Shown here: positions 23,115 through 36,121 of the stretch, piece after piece
How the letters are laid out: each line of letters begins with the position of its first letter
Numbering within the stretch: position 1 is the stretch's first letter
Assembly: GCA_012295275.1 (NCBI GenBank)
Contig: CM022677.1
Location: forward strand, 16,413,325-16,459,407
DNA length: 46,083 bases
Reading direction: 5' to 3'
Source: Chrysomallon squamiferum
Lineage: Eukaryota > Mollusca > Gastropoda > Neomphalida > Peltospiridae
Position numbers and translations under genes: made by a program
Notes under the pieces: model-generated
Told to the model about the DNA's origin: nothing
Databases searched by the model: none
What the model saw: only the letters and a program-made list of their open reading frames with translations

Positions 23115-24255
23115 GATAGAGAGAAAAGATAAAAAAAAAAAGAATATGAACTGAAATATCGAGCAATTACTCATTAATTCATTTCTTCATCGATTTGTTT
23201 TTGTTGTTTGTTAGTTTTGTCTTGCGCTTTTTTTTTTTTTTTCTTTTTTTTTTATAACCTGTGTAAAATATTAGAACATGATATGTATTATGTTGTAAAT
23301 GAGCTAGGTGAAACAATACATTTTCTTACGCTAGTAATACGTTTTAAAAACTTTCAGCTAAATCGAGTCTGCGAAAGATGAGACGGCCTCAGTTGAATTA
23401 TTATTTTCCTTTTTGTTATTTTTACTTCAGCTACTGCGTTGGCGACTACTACGTTGGTGTTGTAGTTGTCATCTTCATCATTTATTATGATTAATACTGG
23501 TACTATTACCGCTTGTACGATAGTTATAATTCTTATTACCATTATTATTTTTGACATCATCATCATCACTTCTACTACTAGAAGTATTGCTGTCTGTATC
23601 ATTTTTATTGTTATGATTATTACAACTACTGCTACTGTCACTGTTACTATTATTGTTGTTGTTGTTGTTATCAGAGGCCGAAATGTAATAATGAAACAAG
23701 TGATAAAGACAAAAAATATAATTATAATAATAACAACAACAACAATAATTATATGATATTGGTAAAATAATACATAATTAAAATCAACTCAAATCAAATC
23801 AAATCAATAATATACGTATATTAAATGTATTTAAAAAGGGGGAAAGAAAAAAAGAAAATGAATCCTTAAAATAATTATAATAACATTTTCTACATTCCTC
23901 TCTCTCTCTCGTAAGCTAAAATGTTATGTATAACTTTGTCTTAACGAGGAACATCTGAAATTACATCCTTCCTTTGTTATTGTTTTCTGTTTGTATGTGT
24001 GTGTATTATTTTTTCTATTGAGAGCACCTGTGTACCACACTATAATCATGGATTCGTTAATTTATGACATAACAAAGGAAGCTGGGTAATATTACTTAAC
24101 TATGATGGCTGACTGATCATGATAAATGTAAAGAGAATAATAATAAAATAAATAAAAGAAAATAAAGAAATCTGATACAGAAAGCCAGATGCGAAAGCAT
24201 TACAAATCTGTGTGTGTGTGTGTGAGTGTGTGTGTTGTGTGTGTGTGTGTGTGTA

Positions 24256-24335
<80 letters not shown>

Positions 24336-26284
24336 AAAGGCAAATGTGGAGAAAACAATAGTTTACTATCGTCAACAAATATTTAACTTCTGTAAAACAA
24401 TACTGACAAAACGAAATCAAGTATTAAACTGAAAATTGTAATCGTGTGTATATGTGTCTCTGTGTGCGTTTGTGTGTCTGTGTGTGTGTGTGCGTGTGTG
24501 TGTGTATGCGTGTGTGTGTGTGTGTGATGAGGCAGAATTTAAAAAAAAATCGAGTTAAAGAAAGAACGAAACGGAAAAAAAATGTGATAGAGGAATATCC
24601 TGAAAAAGTGAAATATAAAACGAGATATGGAGAACAAATATTTTAACTTAATATTTATTTACTGTTAAACGTTATCTCCAACAAATATTCAACTTCAAAT
24701 ACTGACGAAACGAAACTAAGTATTAAACTGCCGACGTAGGACTGATAAAGACGCATTCACACTAGACAATCCGTTTTACCGATTACTCTAGACTTTCCAC
24801 AGAAAAACATGCTCATTCTAATATAAAGAACTTTGGAGGTGTTTATGTATGTCTATCTGCCTGTATAATGTATGTATTTATGTTTGTGTGTTTATATGTG
24901 TGTGGGTTTGTATGCGTATGTCATAGTTTTGAGTATGCATCTGTGTGAGCGTGTGTGTGTGTATATGTGTTTGTACATATACATATTAATTAAAGTTTCA
25001 TTATAAGATTTTGACTTAATATTAAAACAATTTACTACTTTGAAACTGAGTGGATTTATCAGTTAGTTTGGTCTACTGAAAAATGTGTTGATTTATCGGT
25101 TAGTTTTATCTTCGGAAACTGTGTGGATTTATCAGTTACTTTGGTCTAATTTTAACAAGAACCAGATTTGATGTAAATAACAGTTATTAGACAAAACTAC
25201 GACACAGTTTATAAAAAAAAAAAAAACACTGGTGAACAGTCCGAATCTAGAATTTAGAATTTCGTGTACGATACATACAAGGACAAATAACAGATCACCT
25301 TATGTCATATCAAACTTTTTATTTAACAGTTTCTTAGAAAATTTGTTAATTAATAATGACAAAATCGAAAACAACAACAATAATAATAACAGCAACAACA
25401 ACAACAACAATAACAATAATAATTATTGTTGTTGTTTTATTTTTTGAAAAAAAAAAACCTGTGTAAAACATTACAACATGGTACGTGCTATCCTGTATAT
25501 GAGCTAGGTGAAACAATACATTTTCTAACGCTAGTAATACATTTAAAAAAATTTCAGCTAACGAGTCTGTGAAAGATGAAACGATCTCAGCTGAATTATC
25601 CTATCCATTTTTGTTATTCTTACTTCAACTACTACCACGACGTTTGCAACGACAGTGCTGTCGTTATTTTTATTACTATTTCATCATCATCGTCGTCAAG
25701 ATTTAGTATTTGTTAGTAATTGATATCTGTGCATATAATAACAACGAAGCAAGCATGGATTGCATAGCATTTACGCATGAACTGCCATATACAGATGAAA
25801 CATTGAGGGCGAGTTTGTAAGGAAACGTTATTTTCTTTCTTTCTATTATTCACCACAATCTAAACATGAACGTAAAATATTCTGCACGTTGTCGGTCATT
25901 TATGACACGACAAAGAAAGCTGGGTAGTATTACTTCACTGTTGTGGATGATATATATATACACTAAAGATTTTATCAGAAGTCAAAATACAGTTGAAAGA
26001 GACAGTGTCAAGCTTTGTACCGGATGGATGAGTGCGTGAAACGATACACCACAAAGTACGTCAGAACTAATTCTGAGCGATGACGCGGTCGCCATAGTTA
26101 CAGCGTAAAAACTAAGACTAGGACCGATGTAAAGGAATCCTACGATTCATATCTAATAACAAATTTAAAAAAACAACAAAAAAAAACAACAACACTATAT
26201 TCTGAGCATCAGTATGTAAAAATGATAAAACAATAATTCTTGCAGTCTGAATTTATTTATTTATTTATTTATTTATTTATTCAT

Positions 26285-26319
<35 letters not shown>

Positions 26320-26830
26320 TTTTTGTTTATTTGTTTTGTTCGTTGTTTTGTTCCTTTGCTGTTTTGTTTTTGTTTCCTATATTTCATACATATTTTACTC
26401 ATTCGTTTTTCCATCTATCTATTTAAATATTTATTCGTTTGTTTATTTATTTATTTATTTATTTGTTAGACTCCGTAGTAACAATGACGACAACTTCAAC
26501 AACAATAACAACAACAACAACAAAACAACAATAATACTAATATTAAATATATTTAAAAGGAGTTGAAATCGAGAAGATAAAATGACTTGGACAATCTTGA
26601 AACTTGAAAAAAACTGACATGATTATTGTGAAATACGAAAAACCCAGGACATCCTCTATTCAATTCTGCCCTTATTCAGTTACAGTGCAATGAATTTTCT
26701 ACATGTAAAAAAAAAAAAAAAAAAAAAAAAAAATAAAAATCAAAATTAAAATTATAAAAAAAAATGCTCTTAAAAAGCTTTATTTACCTGGTATCATGAG
26801 AACTGCACACTGTTTCGTCTGATCTTATTG
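23115..26830. other. 3' flank of unit D and inter-unit region, noncoding
   Basis: Poly-T with one C at 23229-23253, 3' module to ~23460, ACT/ATT-rich sequence, (GT)n and (GA)n at 24210-24332, GT-rich 24450-24527, matches to 5840-6250 at 24750-25210, a gene-less 3' module at 25440-25680, (TTTA)n at 26250-26321 and 26440-26465, and poly-A at 26707-26731. The order copies 4029-7828. No gene seen. Confidence 0.7.
24262..24332. repeat. (GA)n microsatellite
   Basis: Perfect GA run of about 70 bp; block-2 counterpart of the tract at 5664-5757. Confidence 0.9.
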
Positions 26831-26940
26831 GACAGTGTGTCTGTCAGTCATACTGTACTGATTAAACCACGCCTCTTCCGTTGACCGAGGAAGAAACTTT
26901 TACATAATAATGAGAAAGGGCACGTACATTGCACGAAGGT
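26831..26940 (+). promoter_or_regulatory. Candidate promoter and noncoding first exon of gene E
   Basis: The block conserved in units A and B: 'CAGTGTGTCTGTCAGTCATA', 'AAACCACGCCTCTTCC', an AT-rich TATA-like stretch, and donor 'CGAAGGTAAGTT' with GT at 26939-26940. A pyrimidine-rich acceptor ends TTTAG at 27449. If used, the intron is ~510 bp and the second exon carries the leader repeats and the whole coding sequence. As the only intact gene follows, this is the copy most likely to be active. Confidence 0.5.
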
Positions 26941-26943
26941 AAG

Positions 26944-26978
<35 letters not shown>

Positions 26979-27522
26979 TTGATTTATTTATTCATTTTTT
27001 CCGTTTTTCACTTTTTCTCTTTATACTACCTGCATACTGAATAATTTATTTTCAAAATTCGTACTGTTTTTGAATTCGTAATTTGCAACGTGACTTCTTT
27101 AAATTAGGGTTTCGCCTACAATTAATATGAAAATCACGTATTTGTTTAAGGTATTCTCCATGGAAATAATATTTAGCTTGAAATGTTTGAAATGTATGTA
27201 TGTATGTATGTGCGTGTATATGTCTGTGTCTATGTTTGTAGTGGGGTAGGTGGGGGAGCTGGATGGATGGATGCATTCATGTATCTATCTAAGTGTGTAA
27301 AATTTTATATACGTATATGTAATATTATATACGTATAAACAGATAGTTGCAACTACATAAATAAACGTAACTCTAAACCTTCACTTTAATACTTTAATTA
27401 GTTAACTGTTCTAAACATCATTTTACTTCATCTTTTTTTTTTTCTTTAGCCCGCCTTATCGTTGTCTCAAAATTAACAATGAAACCTGTCGTAATTTAAT
27501 AGTGAAAACTGCTTTTCAACTA

Positions 27523-27523
27523 A

Positions 27524-27609
<86 letters not shown>
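27523..27609. repeat. (AAT)n-(ATT)n inverted microsatellite
   Basis: AAT triplets run directly into ATT triplets at ~27560, forming a perfect palindrome-like tract within the presumed leader of gene E. Confidence 0.9.
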
Positions 27610-27720
27610 GCACTTCTTTAGTTCTCAAGCAAAGCAGGGCGTGAGAGAGAGAGTAACTGTCAAGAGGACGACATTTAATTAATATTTAAATTAAATTTAT
27701 TTCATGTCCATTAATTAATA

Positions 27721-28255
27721 TCCAATAGGACTGCTGTTACATCAACGCTCACCAAGAGGACTGCCACATTAACATTTCGTTCGTGCAACAGAAGTGCTAT
27801 TAAGATCCAACTTTCCCAAGAGTACTGCCACTCAACAAATTCGTCCAAGAGGACCGCCACTTATTGACATGAAGTTTATGCAAGACCACTTGATAACGTC
27901 TAATTTGTACAAGGGACTGCCACTTATTACATCAGATATTTGGAGGACTGCCATCTGGTGACATCAAGTTTATACGAGATTTTATAAACATCAGTTATCA
28001 ATGTCCATTTTATCAGGTGAATTTAAGTTTGTTAACATCATGTTCTCCGAAGAGGACTGCCACTGTGAACCTCAAGTTTCCATAAAACGTACAACTGTTT
28101 AACACCAACTATTTTTATACAAGGACTTCCATTTATAAACATCTATAGTTTATAGCAGGGAGGTTTCATTGACCTCGAAAGGGAAAGGAGGTCTGCCACT
28201 TGTTATTATCCACAGTTCGTCTCGGAGGACTGCCACTAACTAACTTTCAGTTCGT
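27721..28255 (+). repeat. Leader repeat array of gene E
   Basis: About eleven degenerate units, each 28-60 bp, built round '(C/A)AAGAGGACTGCCAC' followed by 'TTATTNACATCAAGTTT'. Clear cores lie at about 27726, 27755, 27821, 27850, 27910, 27945, 28052, 28193 and 28224. The array ends ~40 bp before the ATG and contains no long open frame. The first five units are shared in order with copy B, and three with copy A, so the array predates the duplications. Function is unknown; it would lie in the 5' leader of the mRNA. Confidence 0.75.
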
Positions 28256-28295
28256 CATCTCGTCAACATCGAACAGAACAGCCGATCATTAAAAC

Positions 28296-29483
28296 ATGAA
28301 TAAATCAAAATATGTCTGGATGTTTATTCTGATCATCGTTTCAGTAATTGTAATTAATATATTTTTATACGAAAACAGTGTGAACACGTATTTAACAAGT
28401 ATCAGCAATTCGTATTTAAAATGGCAAGGGATAACAAAACAAGATAACATGACATCATTATTCACCTCGTACAATCGTACAGCAACAGATAACTCTAACA
28501 AAAGCGTACAATTGGTAACAAACAAAGATGTTGATGTTAGTTCTGCAACTACGACGGCAGCTTATAGTAACACAAGAGAAGCCAGTTCAATCGAAAACTG
28601 GGGAGTGGACGGAAATCACGACCTTCTGGGTAATTATACTTACGACGCGGCGTACAAACGAAGAAAAACATTGAACTTGTATGTTAGATGGAATCTGAAG
28701 ACCGCTACTAATTCTTTAGTTACGATTCGGAATGCAGGAAGAACGGGAAATTGCTTGTTTGAGTATGCGGCATTGTTAGGAATCGCATACATGAATAACA
28801 AGAAGCCTGCAATATCTCCCGACAATCCGTTACTGAAGTATTTTGATTTGACGTTTGTGGAAAAGATTGACGTCAAGAAAGGAAAGTGGGTTCGTGTTAG
28901 AGAGAAAAGTTACGGAATTTATGACAGAAAGATGGAGAAGCTACCGAAAGAAAAAGTTATTTTATCAACATATTTTCAAAGCTGGAAATATTTCAATAAC
29001 ATTAGCAATTTAGTTCGAGAGGAACTCACTTTTAGATCAAATATTGTCAAATCAGGTGAAGACAAATTCATGAAATATGTGTGGAATCGGAAGAAACCAA
29101 TAATTGGAGTTCACGTCAGACGTACGGACTTGGTAAGAAATAAAGTAAAGTACGACAAAGATCAGCTTTCTTACCTCAACAAAGCTATGACATATATGAC
29201 GTCAAGATACGGTAAAGTGACGTTTCTCATAGCTACAGATGACGTCCAGTGGTGTCGAGAAAGACTGAATAAAAGTGACGTCATTGTGGTAGATAAGGGG
29301 GACGCTGGTGTTGATATGTCAATGATGACTAATTGTGATCACATGATTATAACCGAGGGATCGTTCAGTTTTTGGATTGCCTGGTTAACTAATGGGCACA
29401 CTGTGTATTATAAGAACAGAGGTAATAGAGATTTTAGTCAGAAAGATTATTATTTGCCCACCTGGATTCCCTTTGGTGCATAA
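28296..29483 (+). CDS. Alpha-1,2-fucosyltransferase-like protein (GT11), copy E, intact
   Basis: Single-exon coding sequence of 395 residues with a type II Golgi topology: short tail, hydrophobic anchor at residues ~8-25, a Ser/Thr-rich stem to ~110, then the catalytic domain. GT11 motifs: 'GRTGNCLFEYA' at 148-158, 'GVHVRRTD' at 271-278 (the GDP-fucose-binding HxRR motif), 'TDDVQWC' at 314-320, and 'TEGSFSFWIAWL' at 353-364. Possible N-glycosylation sites at 51, 60, 68, 113, 235 and 325. Family members transfer fucose from GDP-fucose to the 2-OH of galactose on glycans in the Golgi lumen; the exact acceptor cannot be told. The ATG at 28296 is the first in the frame and gives a complete anchor, and copy B shares it. 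It is the only one of four copies without a lesion. Length is close to that of animal FUT1/FUT2-type enzymes with a slightly longer stem. Confidence 0.93.
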   Translation: MNKSKYVWMFILIIVSVIVINIFLYENSVNTYLTSISNSYLKWQGITKQDNMTSLFTSYNRTATDNSNKSVQLVTNKDVDVSSATTTAAYSNTREASSIENWGVDGNHDLLGNYTYDAAYKRRKTLNLYVRWNLKTATNSLVTIRNAGRTGNCLFEYAALLGIAYMNNKKPAISPDNPLLKYFDLTFVEKIDVKKGKWVRVREKSYGIYDRKMEKLPKEKVILSTYFQSWKYFNNISNLVREELTFRSNIVKSGEDKFMKYVWNRKKPIIGVHVRRTDLVRNKVKYDKDQLSYLNKAMTYMTSRYGKVTFLIATDDVQWCRERLNKSDVIVVDKGDAGVDMSMMTNCDHMIITEGSFSFWIAWLTNGHTVYYKNRGNRDFSQKDYYLPTWIPFGA

Positions 29484-29783
29484 GATAGAGAGCAAAGATA
29501 AAAAAAAATAATAATGAATAGCTCAAATATCGAACAATTACTCATTAATTCATTTATTCATCGATTTGTTTTTGTTGTTTGTTAGTTTTGTCTTTCGATT
29601 TTTTTTTTTTTTTTTTTTTTTACAAATCTGTTTGAAACATTACAACGTGGTACGTGTTATCCTGTATATGAGTTAGGTAAAGCAATACATTTTGTAACGC
29701 TAGTAATACATTTCAAAACTTTCAGCTAAATCGAGTCATTTTTGTTATTTTCACTTCAACTACTACGTTGGCGACGACAGTCC

Positions 29784-29837
<54 letters not shown>

Positions 29838-30685
29838 TGGTGTTGTAGTTATCATCTTCATCATGTATTATGATTAATACTACTAGTACTGTAGTTATAA
29901 TTCTTTTTACCATTATTATTTTACATACATACATACACACATACATACATACATTCAGATACATACATATATATATATTACGATATAAACGAAAATGCAC
30001 ATGTTATAACAACGAAGTAAGCAGGTTATACAGACCTATGATATTATTTTATCCACTGAGAGCTCCTTTTATAAGATTGTTTTTTTCTTTTGTTTTGTTT
30101 TGTTTTCTTTTTCTTTTCTTTTCTGCACCACACTATAGTCATAGACTCGTTAATTTATGATATAACAAAGGAAGGTGGGTAATATTACTTAACTATGATG
30201 GCTGACTGATCATGATAAATGTAAAGAGAATAATAATAAAATAAACCATAAAGAATACAGATCTGTTTTAGGTGTATTCATATTTAAAAGCCAGATTGGA
30301 TAACTACTACCACGACGTCGGCAACGACAATGCTATTGTTATTATTTTTGCTATTATCATCATCGTCGTCAAGATGTTGTATTTGTTAGTAATTGATATC
30401 TGTGCATATAATAACAACGAAGCAGGCACGGTCTGCAGAGATTTTCGACGTGAACTGCCATATACAAATCAAAAATTGAGGGGGAGTTTGTAAGACTAGG
30501 TGTTTTTCTTTCTTTCTTTTATGCATCACGATATAAACTTCAATGTAAAATTTTCTGCACGCATTCGGTAATTTAGGACTTAAGAAAGAAATCTGGATAA
30601 TATTACTTAACTGTTGTGAATGACCAGTCAACAGAAATGATAGAAAATATCACGTCTGTTTTGAAAGCCAGATAGGATAACATTA

Positions 30686-30746
<61 letters not shown>

Positions 30747-31849
30747 TGAGCCAGAATATTTTAAAATATCGAGATAACGAAAGAATGAAACAGAAAAAAA
30801 AATGTGAGAGAGAAAAATACAGAATAAGTGAAATATAAAAAGATAAATATGGAGAACAAAAATTTGGATTTAATATTTATTTACTGTTAAACGTTATCTC
30901 CAACAAATATTTAACTTCTTAATACGATACTCAGAAAAAAAAACTGAGTATTGAACTGAAAACGCTAAACGTTAAAACAAAAGTGACGACGTAGGACGCA
31001 TTCACACCAGACAATTCATTTTACCGATTCCGCTAGACCTTCTACAGAAATACATGCTCATTTTAATTCTGTTTCTCTGTATATATATATATATATATGC
31101 ATTTATATATGTGTATGTGTGTTTATGTGTGTGTGTTTCTATGCATATGTGTTAGTTTGTGTGTGCATGTGCCTTTGTACATAAACATTTGTTTTTCCAT
31201 TATGTTAATTGCAGTTGCATAGATAGATGCTACCTTAGTATTAAAACAATTTACTACTTTGAAAATGAGTGGAGATATCACTTAGTTTGGTCTACTGAAA
31301 ATGTGTAGATTTATCAACAAGTTTGGTCTAATTTTAACAAGAACCGCATCGTGATGTAAATAACACTTATTATACAAAACAACGACTCAGTTTAAAAAAA
31401 AAATCTCTGCTAAAAAACCCAGTAATTTTCAAAATATATATAAAGCTAATCAATTAGGCAATAGTAGGATATTCATTATGGTTGAGAAATCTTTAATTTT
31501 TTATTTATTTATTTCTTCTTTTTTTTTTGTTAAAGTGTATGGATAAATAAATAAATAAAAAAATATATTTTAATGTATGACTAGACTGAAACGTAACCTA
31601 TAGAAAAAAATAATAATAATATATATACATATATATATATGTATTGAAAACTCTATGCCAAATACTAAACCAATACAATCGAACTTCTATAAATTAAATG
31701 TATATTCTTAATACATGTATAATCCAGTTTTATTTAAACAAATGTAAAAAGTGGTTTTATCGAATTTCCGACAAGGGAAGTAAATCTGTTTATCAAATGT
31801 TAAGCAATGAAAACTGGTTATATCGCCTGATATATTTTCAAACTGGTTT

Positions 31850-31903
<54 letters not shown>

Positions 31904-31936
31904 GTTTTATTAACTATTAATATCATATATATATAT

Positions 31937-32025
<89 letters not shown>

Positions 32026-32226
32026 TGAAGGAATATTCAAGGAGAATAATGTAATCATTATAACGATTTCAATATCATTGCTATTTCAAGTTAATGTTTA
32101 AAAAAGAAATACTGTAAATTCAAAAATGATTCAAAAATATATTTTTTATCTCCTATCTCCTAACCATTTGTAAAGATGTATTATCATAATGATCATGTAC
32201 CGTGCTTTTGTAATTATACATATCTA
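29484..32226. other. 3' flank of gene E, noncoding
   Basis: Poly-T 29599-29621, 3' module to ~29790, (ATT)n 29788-29835, CATA repeats 29920-29970, 30380-30495 matching 6735-6850, (GT)n 30691-30740, TA repeats 31080-31098 and 31620-31640, (GT)n 31858-31901, (GATA)n 31939-31987, (GA)n 31988-32021. No clear AATAAA lies within 200 bp after the stop. No further gene seen. Confidence 0.65.
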
Positions 32227-32374
32227 CAGAGGTACCTTGAATTACGAGTTTAATTCGTTCCGTGACGGAACTCGTAACTCAATTTGTTCGTGTATCAAAT
32301 CAATTTTCCCACATCAAATTAACTGAAATACCATTAATGCGTTCCAGCCCCCATAAATCACACCATATTTTTTT

Positions 32375-32408
<34 letters not shown>

Positions 32409-32656
32409 GTGTTTTTAAATAAGAAAAATGTATTTATAAATGACAAATTTTGTATAAAAATAAAATAAAAGCGAATGTAGAGAAATAAAATGGTATTTGC
32501 CTTGGAAATCAGACAAACTATTTTAACGTCTTTGGCTGGATTTACAGCCTTTATCCACTCCTTTAGCTTCAGTATGGAACTACGCTCATACTGTCTAGCT
32601 AAGTCGACTATATGCTCACCTTGTTCGTGTTTTTCTATGAATTTAAGCTTTTCTTT

Positions 32657-32690
<34 letters not shown>
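32227..32690 (-). mobile_element. Internally deleted pogo/Tigger-type transposon
   Basis: The outer end starts CAGAGGTACC at 32227, next to a TA dinucleotide (32225-32226), followed by 'ACGAGTTTAATTCGTTCC' and 'AACTCGTAACTCAA', typical of Tigger-like termini. On the minus strand, from ~32660 leftward, an open stretch reads 'EKLKFIEKHEQGEHIVDLAR' and then 'LKEWIKAVNPAKDVKIV', matching the N-terminal helix-turn-helix (pipsqueak-like) domain of pogo/Tigger transposases. The DDE catalytic domain is absent, so the middle of the element is deleted. Poly-T tracts at 32369-32404 and 32661-32694 interrupt it. The other terminus is not recognisable. Confidence 0.75.
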
Positions 32691-32695
<5 letters not shown>

Positions 32696-32699
32696 GATT

Positions 32700-32946
32700 T
32701 TGGATGAAATTGGGAAAAGTCAAAGTAAAGACATTTCCCAAGAACACAAAACTATCGTTTATTTAATATTATTTAATTATATTATTATCATCATCATCAT
32801 AATTATTAGTATTTATTTAGTTAGTTAGTTAGTTAGTTATTTTCATTTATTTGTCTCTGTATCTGCTTTATACACTTTGTTCTGTTTGCGTTATAAATTA
32901 TATTTGAAAGCATAATAATTTAAAAGAAGTATCGCACAAGTATATA

Positions 32947-33022
<76 letters not shown>

Positions 33023-34256
33023 CTACATGTATTAAAGATTTACACAATAAGGAAAGAGAAAAAGTCCGGTTTAAATATGGCACTACATTTATTTACTACA
33101 CAACCACAAACAGCAAAATAATATAAACATTTTAATTTTAATTATGCAGATATATTTACCCACTTTTATTGTCACAAACATCACTATTAGTAGTTCACAA
33201 CAGCTTGCTCTGATTACTACGTTAATTTATTTTTTCATTCATTCATTCATTCATTTAGTTTGTTTCTTTTCAACAGACATGGTTTCCCTTCTCTAGAAAT
33301 TTAAACAAGATAATAATTATTATAGTGATCATTTCTGAAGAAAGAAGGTATAAGTATTGCTGTCAAAACATAAAGATTTTAGTTTATTTGCAAACAAAAT
33401 AGTTTTTAAAAGAACATTTAATGAAAAGCTGATTGAGATTACAAAAAAAAAGAAGAAAAAGACAAGGTCTGTTTTGATGTAGTGTTTGTTACAAATAAAT
33501 TTATAAATAAACAAATTAATTAATTAATTAATTAATAATAATAGTAACTTAAAACAAAGGAAGAATAATTTTTAAAAATATACAAAAATAAATATCAGTT
33601 TAATATTACAAGAGAACAACTCCTGAAGAAATATTGCATAAAATAGTTCACGACAAGTTATAAAAATTCATTATAAAAATAAAAACTATTCAAAATCATT
33701 CACCATCTTAATACTCACTGGTGTAAAGTAAGATATTCAACTTACAAGCACAACACATTTTAATATACAATATTTACTTATTGGTACCCTTCACACATAA
33801 TTATATATACATTTAAAAAAGGTTCATCAAAACATAGTTAACCATTCCTCATATAAATAAACCTAAAATGAACTAAAATGAACAAAAAGGAAAATGAATT
33901 TTAAATACTTAGTAATATGCAAACATCAATTGAATGGTTATTTACAGTTTTCAAGAGGCCAAAATTTCATAATGTTAAGGTTGGTAGTTATTTTTTTTTA
34001 ATTATTTTCATTTTATATATTATCTGTTTATTTATTTATTTATTTTTTATTTTTTATTTATTATTGATTTACTTTTATTTTTGTTTAGTTTGTTTGTTTG
34101 TTTATTTATTGCTGAATTATACATTTGTATTTAGTTTACAAAAGAAACGAAAACAAAAAAACTACAAACTCATATATTCCAAGCCTGATATGTTATACTG
34201 TTATTTATTAGGTATCTGTTTATTTGTTATCTTTAATGCTAACTGCGCAAACTGAA

Positions 34257-34315
<59 letters not shown>

Positions 34316-34761
34316 TACATATTCACCCTAAAACTATTATTATGTTGATTGATTTAATTAAAATATTTCACTTCATCACAAAGGTTAGATATATAATGTA
34401 TTTATTAATTTAATTAAAATGTGAAGACCTTTTGGAATATATCTGCTTAAAATACAATAAATAAAATGTTAGTGTGTTGTATTATATAAAACACATACAC
34501 ACATACAAGGTAATTAGATAAAAAGATTTAGCTTTAAAAGTCATCACTGACTGAGTGCACAGCAAGTGTAAACAATATTTTGATATACACAGTTTATTTA
34601 TTTGATTGTTTTGTAAACATTTTCAAAAGAAAGAAAAAACAGAAAATAACAATTAAAAATGAATAAGTAAATAATTAGTCATCATATATTGTTAAAAAAA
34701 AAAAAAACGAAACTGAAAATATCTTGTTGTTAATGTTTACTCTATGAAATAAATTAGAAAA

Positions 34762-34796
<35 letters not shown>

Positions 34797-35876
34797 ACCC
34801 CCAAAATAATACCAATAAACTTTTATACTGTAAATTATTTTTTTTACATAATTAGACACGTCAAACTATGATAAAAACATGAAAGTATGGAGAAATGAAA
34901 ATTAAATTTATTGCAATTAATAATATTATTAATAACAGTAAATCACTTGCAAATATTAGAAACTGATATTTATTGAACATTGTATTCCCAGAGGTTTTTG
35001 AATTATCATACCCATGAGTCCATGTCTTTGCTTACAGCACCCCACCATGAAATGTCTTTCCAGTATAGCCACAAAACAGAGAGAGGGAAAAACTAAATAT
35101 AATAATAATAATAATAATAATAATAAGAATAAGAATAAGAAGAAGAAGAAGAATAATAATACATAAATAAATAAATAAATTATGGTTACATAGTGTGAAC
35201 AGTAAGAACAAGTTCAAATGATTATTTTTATATTCCATGCTTCCTACAAAAATTTAATTTGGTGTGGTTTTGACCAATTACGGAACCGTAACACGAAATA
35301 TATTTACATAAATAATAAAAATAATTAGTATCTGAAAGAAAAGGTTTTATATCTATGTATATATGTATGAATGAATGATTTTTATTTTATAATTAAGAAG
35401 AAATCATGCATGTTTGCAAGACAACAAGAACAAATATTTGCAAAAACATTTCTCTGTATTGATCATTGAATAGATAATGTATTAAATAAAATATTAAAAT
35501 ACAAACTAAAATTATACATTTAGTGTAAAATATAAGCACTAAATTATAAATTATGATTATGCAGACAAAAATTAACATACGGACATAAAAATGAAAACAA
35601 GTGAAAGACATGATAGAAAAGAAACATAAATAAAAACATTTTAATAAAAATTAATATAGTAATAAGTGAATGAATAAAAATTGATTTGAAGGAATTTGCA
35701 TAGTTTTGATTTTAACAACATTTGAAATTATTTTATAATAAGCACATAATGTTTTAAAATAATTATTATTAATACATATACATATTCACATTTTTTATTT
35801 AACTGTAAAAAGTTTTTATTATCTTTCTTCATTGTTATAATTTTTTTCTTTAAATAAAACTAAAAAAAACAATTTA

Positions 35877-35924
<48 letters not shown>

Positions 35925-36121
35925 GATTTCAATTACTTCGTAAATACTAAATAATATATTTTTGTTTCTGGATTGTTTTTTGAATTTCCACTTTTTTATT
36001 TATTCATTTTTGTTTATAATTTTGTTTTTATAAAAAAAATAAAAAAAAAAAAAAAAAAAAAAAATAAAAAGATATATGTTGTTTATTTTTATTTACAAAA
36101 AATAGTAATGTAAAAATCTTC
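32700..36121. other. Right part of block 2 and downstream sequence, noncoding
   Basis: (GT)n 32945-33018; 33040-34560 matches 14610-15900; (AAT)n 34258-34311; AATA repeats to 34797 where the block ends. 34800-36050 is AT-rich sequence with AAT/AAG repeats at 35100-35160, (GT)n 35879-35921 and poly-A 36030-36063. Short open frames show no family features. No gene seen until the terminal exon of the minus-strand receptor. Confidence 0.65.
36082..36093 (-). terminator. Polyadenylation signal of the receptor gene
   Basis: On the minus strand, two overlapping AATAAA hexamers lie ~30-40 nt after the stop codon at 36122-36124, followed within 20-60 nt by a T/A-rich region. This supports 36122-36240 as a genuine last exon. 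Confidence 0.55.

Larger units (their letters stand above)
20462..34760. repeat. Segmental duplication, block 2 (~14 kb)
   Basis: Direct-orientation partner of 2093-16080, with copies D and E in the places of A and B. Differences include the 5' truncation of D, a shorter AAT/ATT tract, an insertion of a pogo/Tigger fragment near 32227, and loss of the CT tract after E. Confidence 0.85.

Noticed and set aside
28640-28876. Minus-strand open frame, also at 9627-9863 and 22294-22512
   Set aside because: Antisense shadow of the fucosyltransferase coding sequence; its conservation follows from the sense strand.
29200-29285. Several GACGTC/TGACGTCA palindromes in the fucosyltransferase genes, first suspected as CRE sites
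   Set aside because: They encode conserved residues (Asp-Val, Met-Thr-Ser) in the catalytic domain, so coding constraint explains them.
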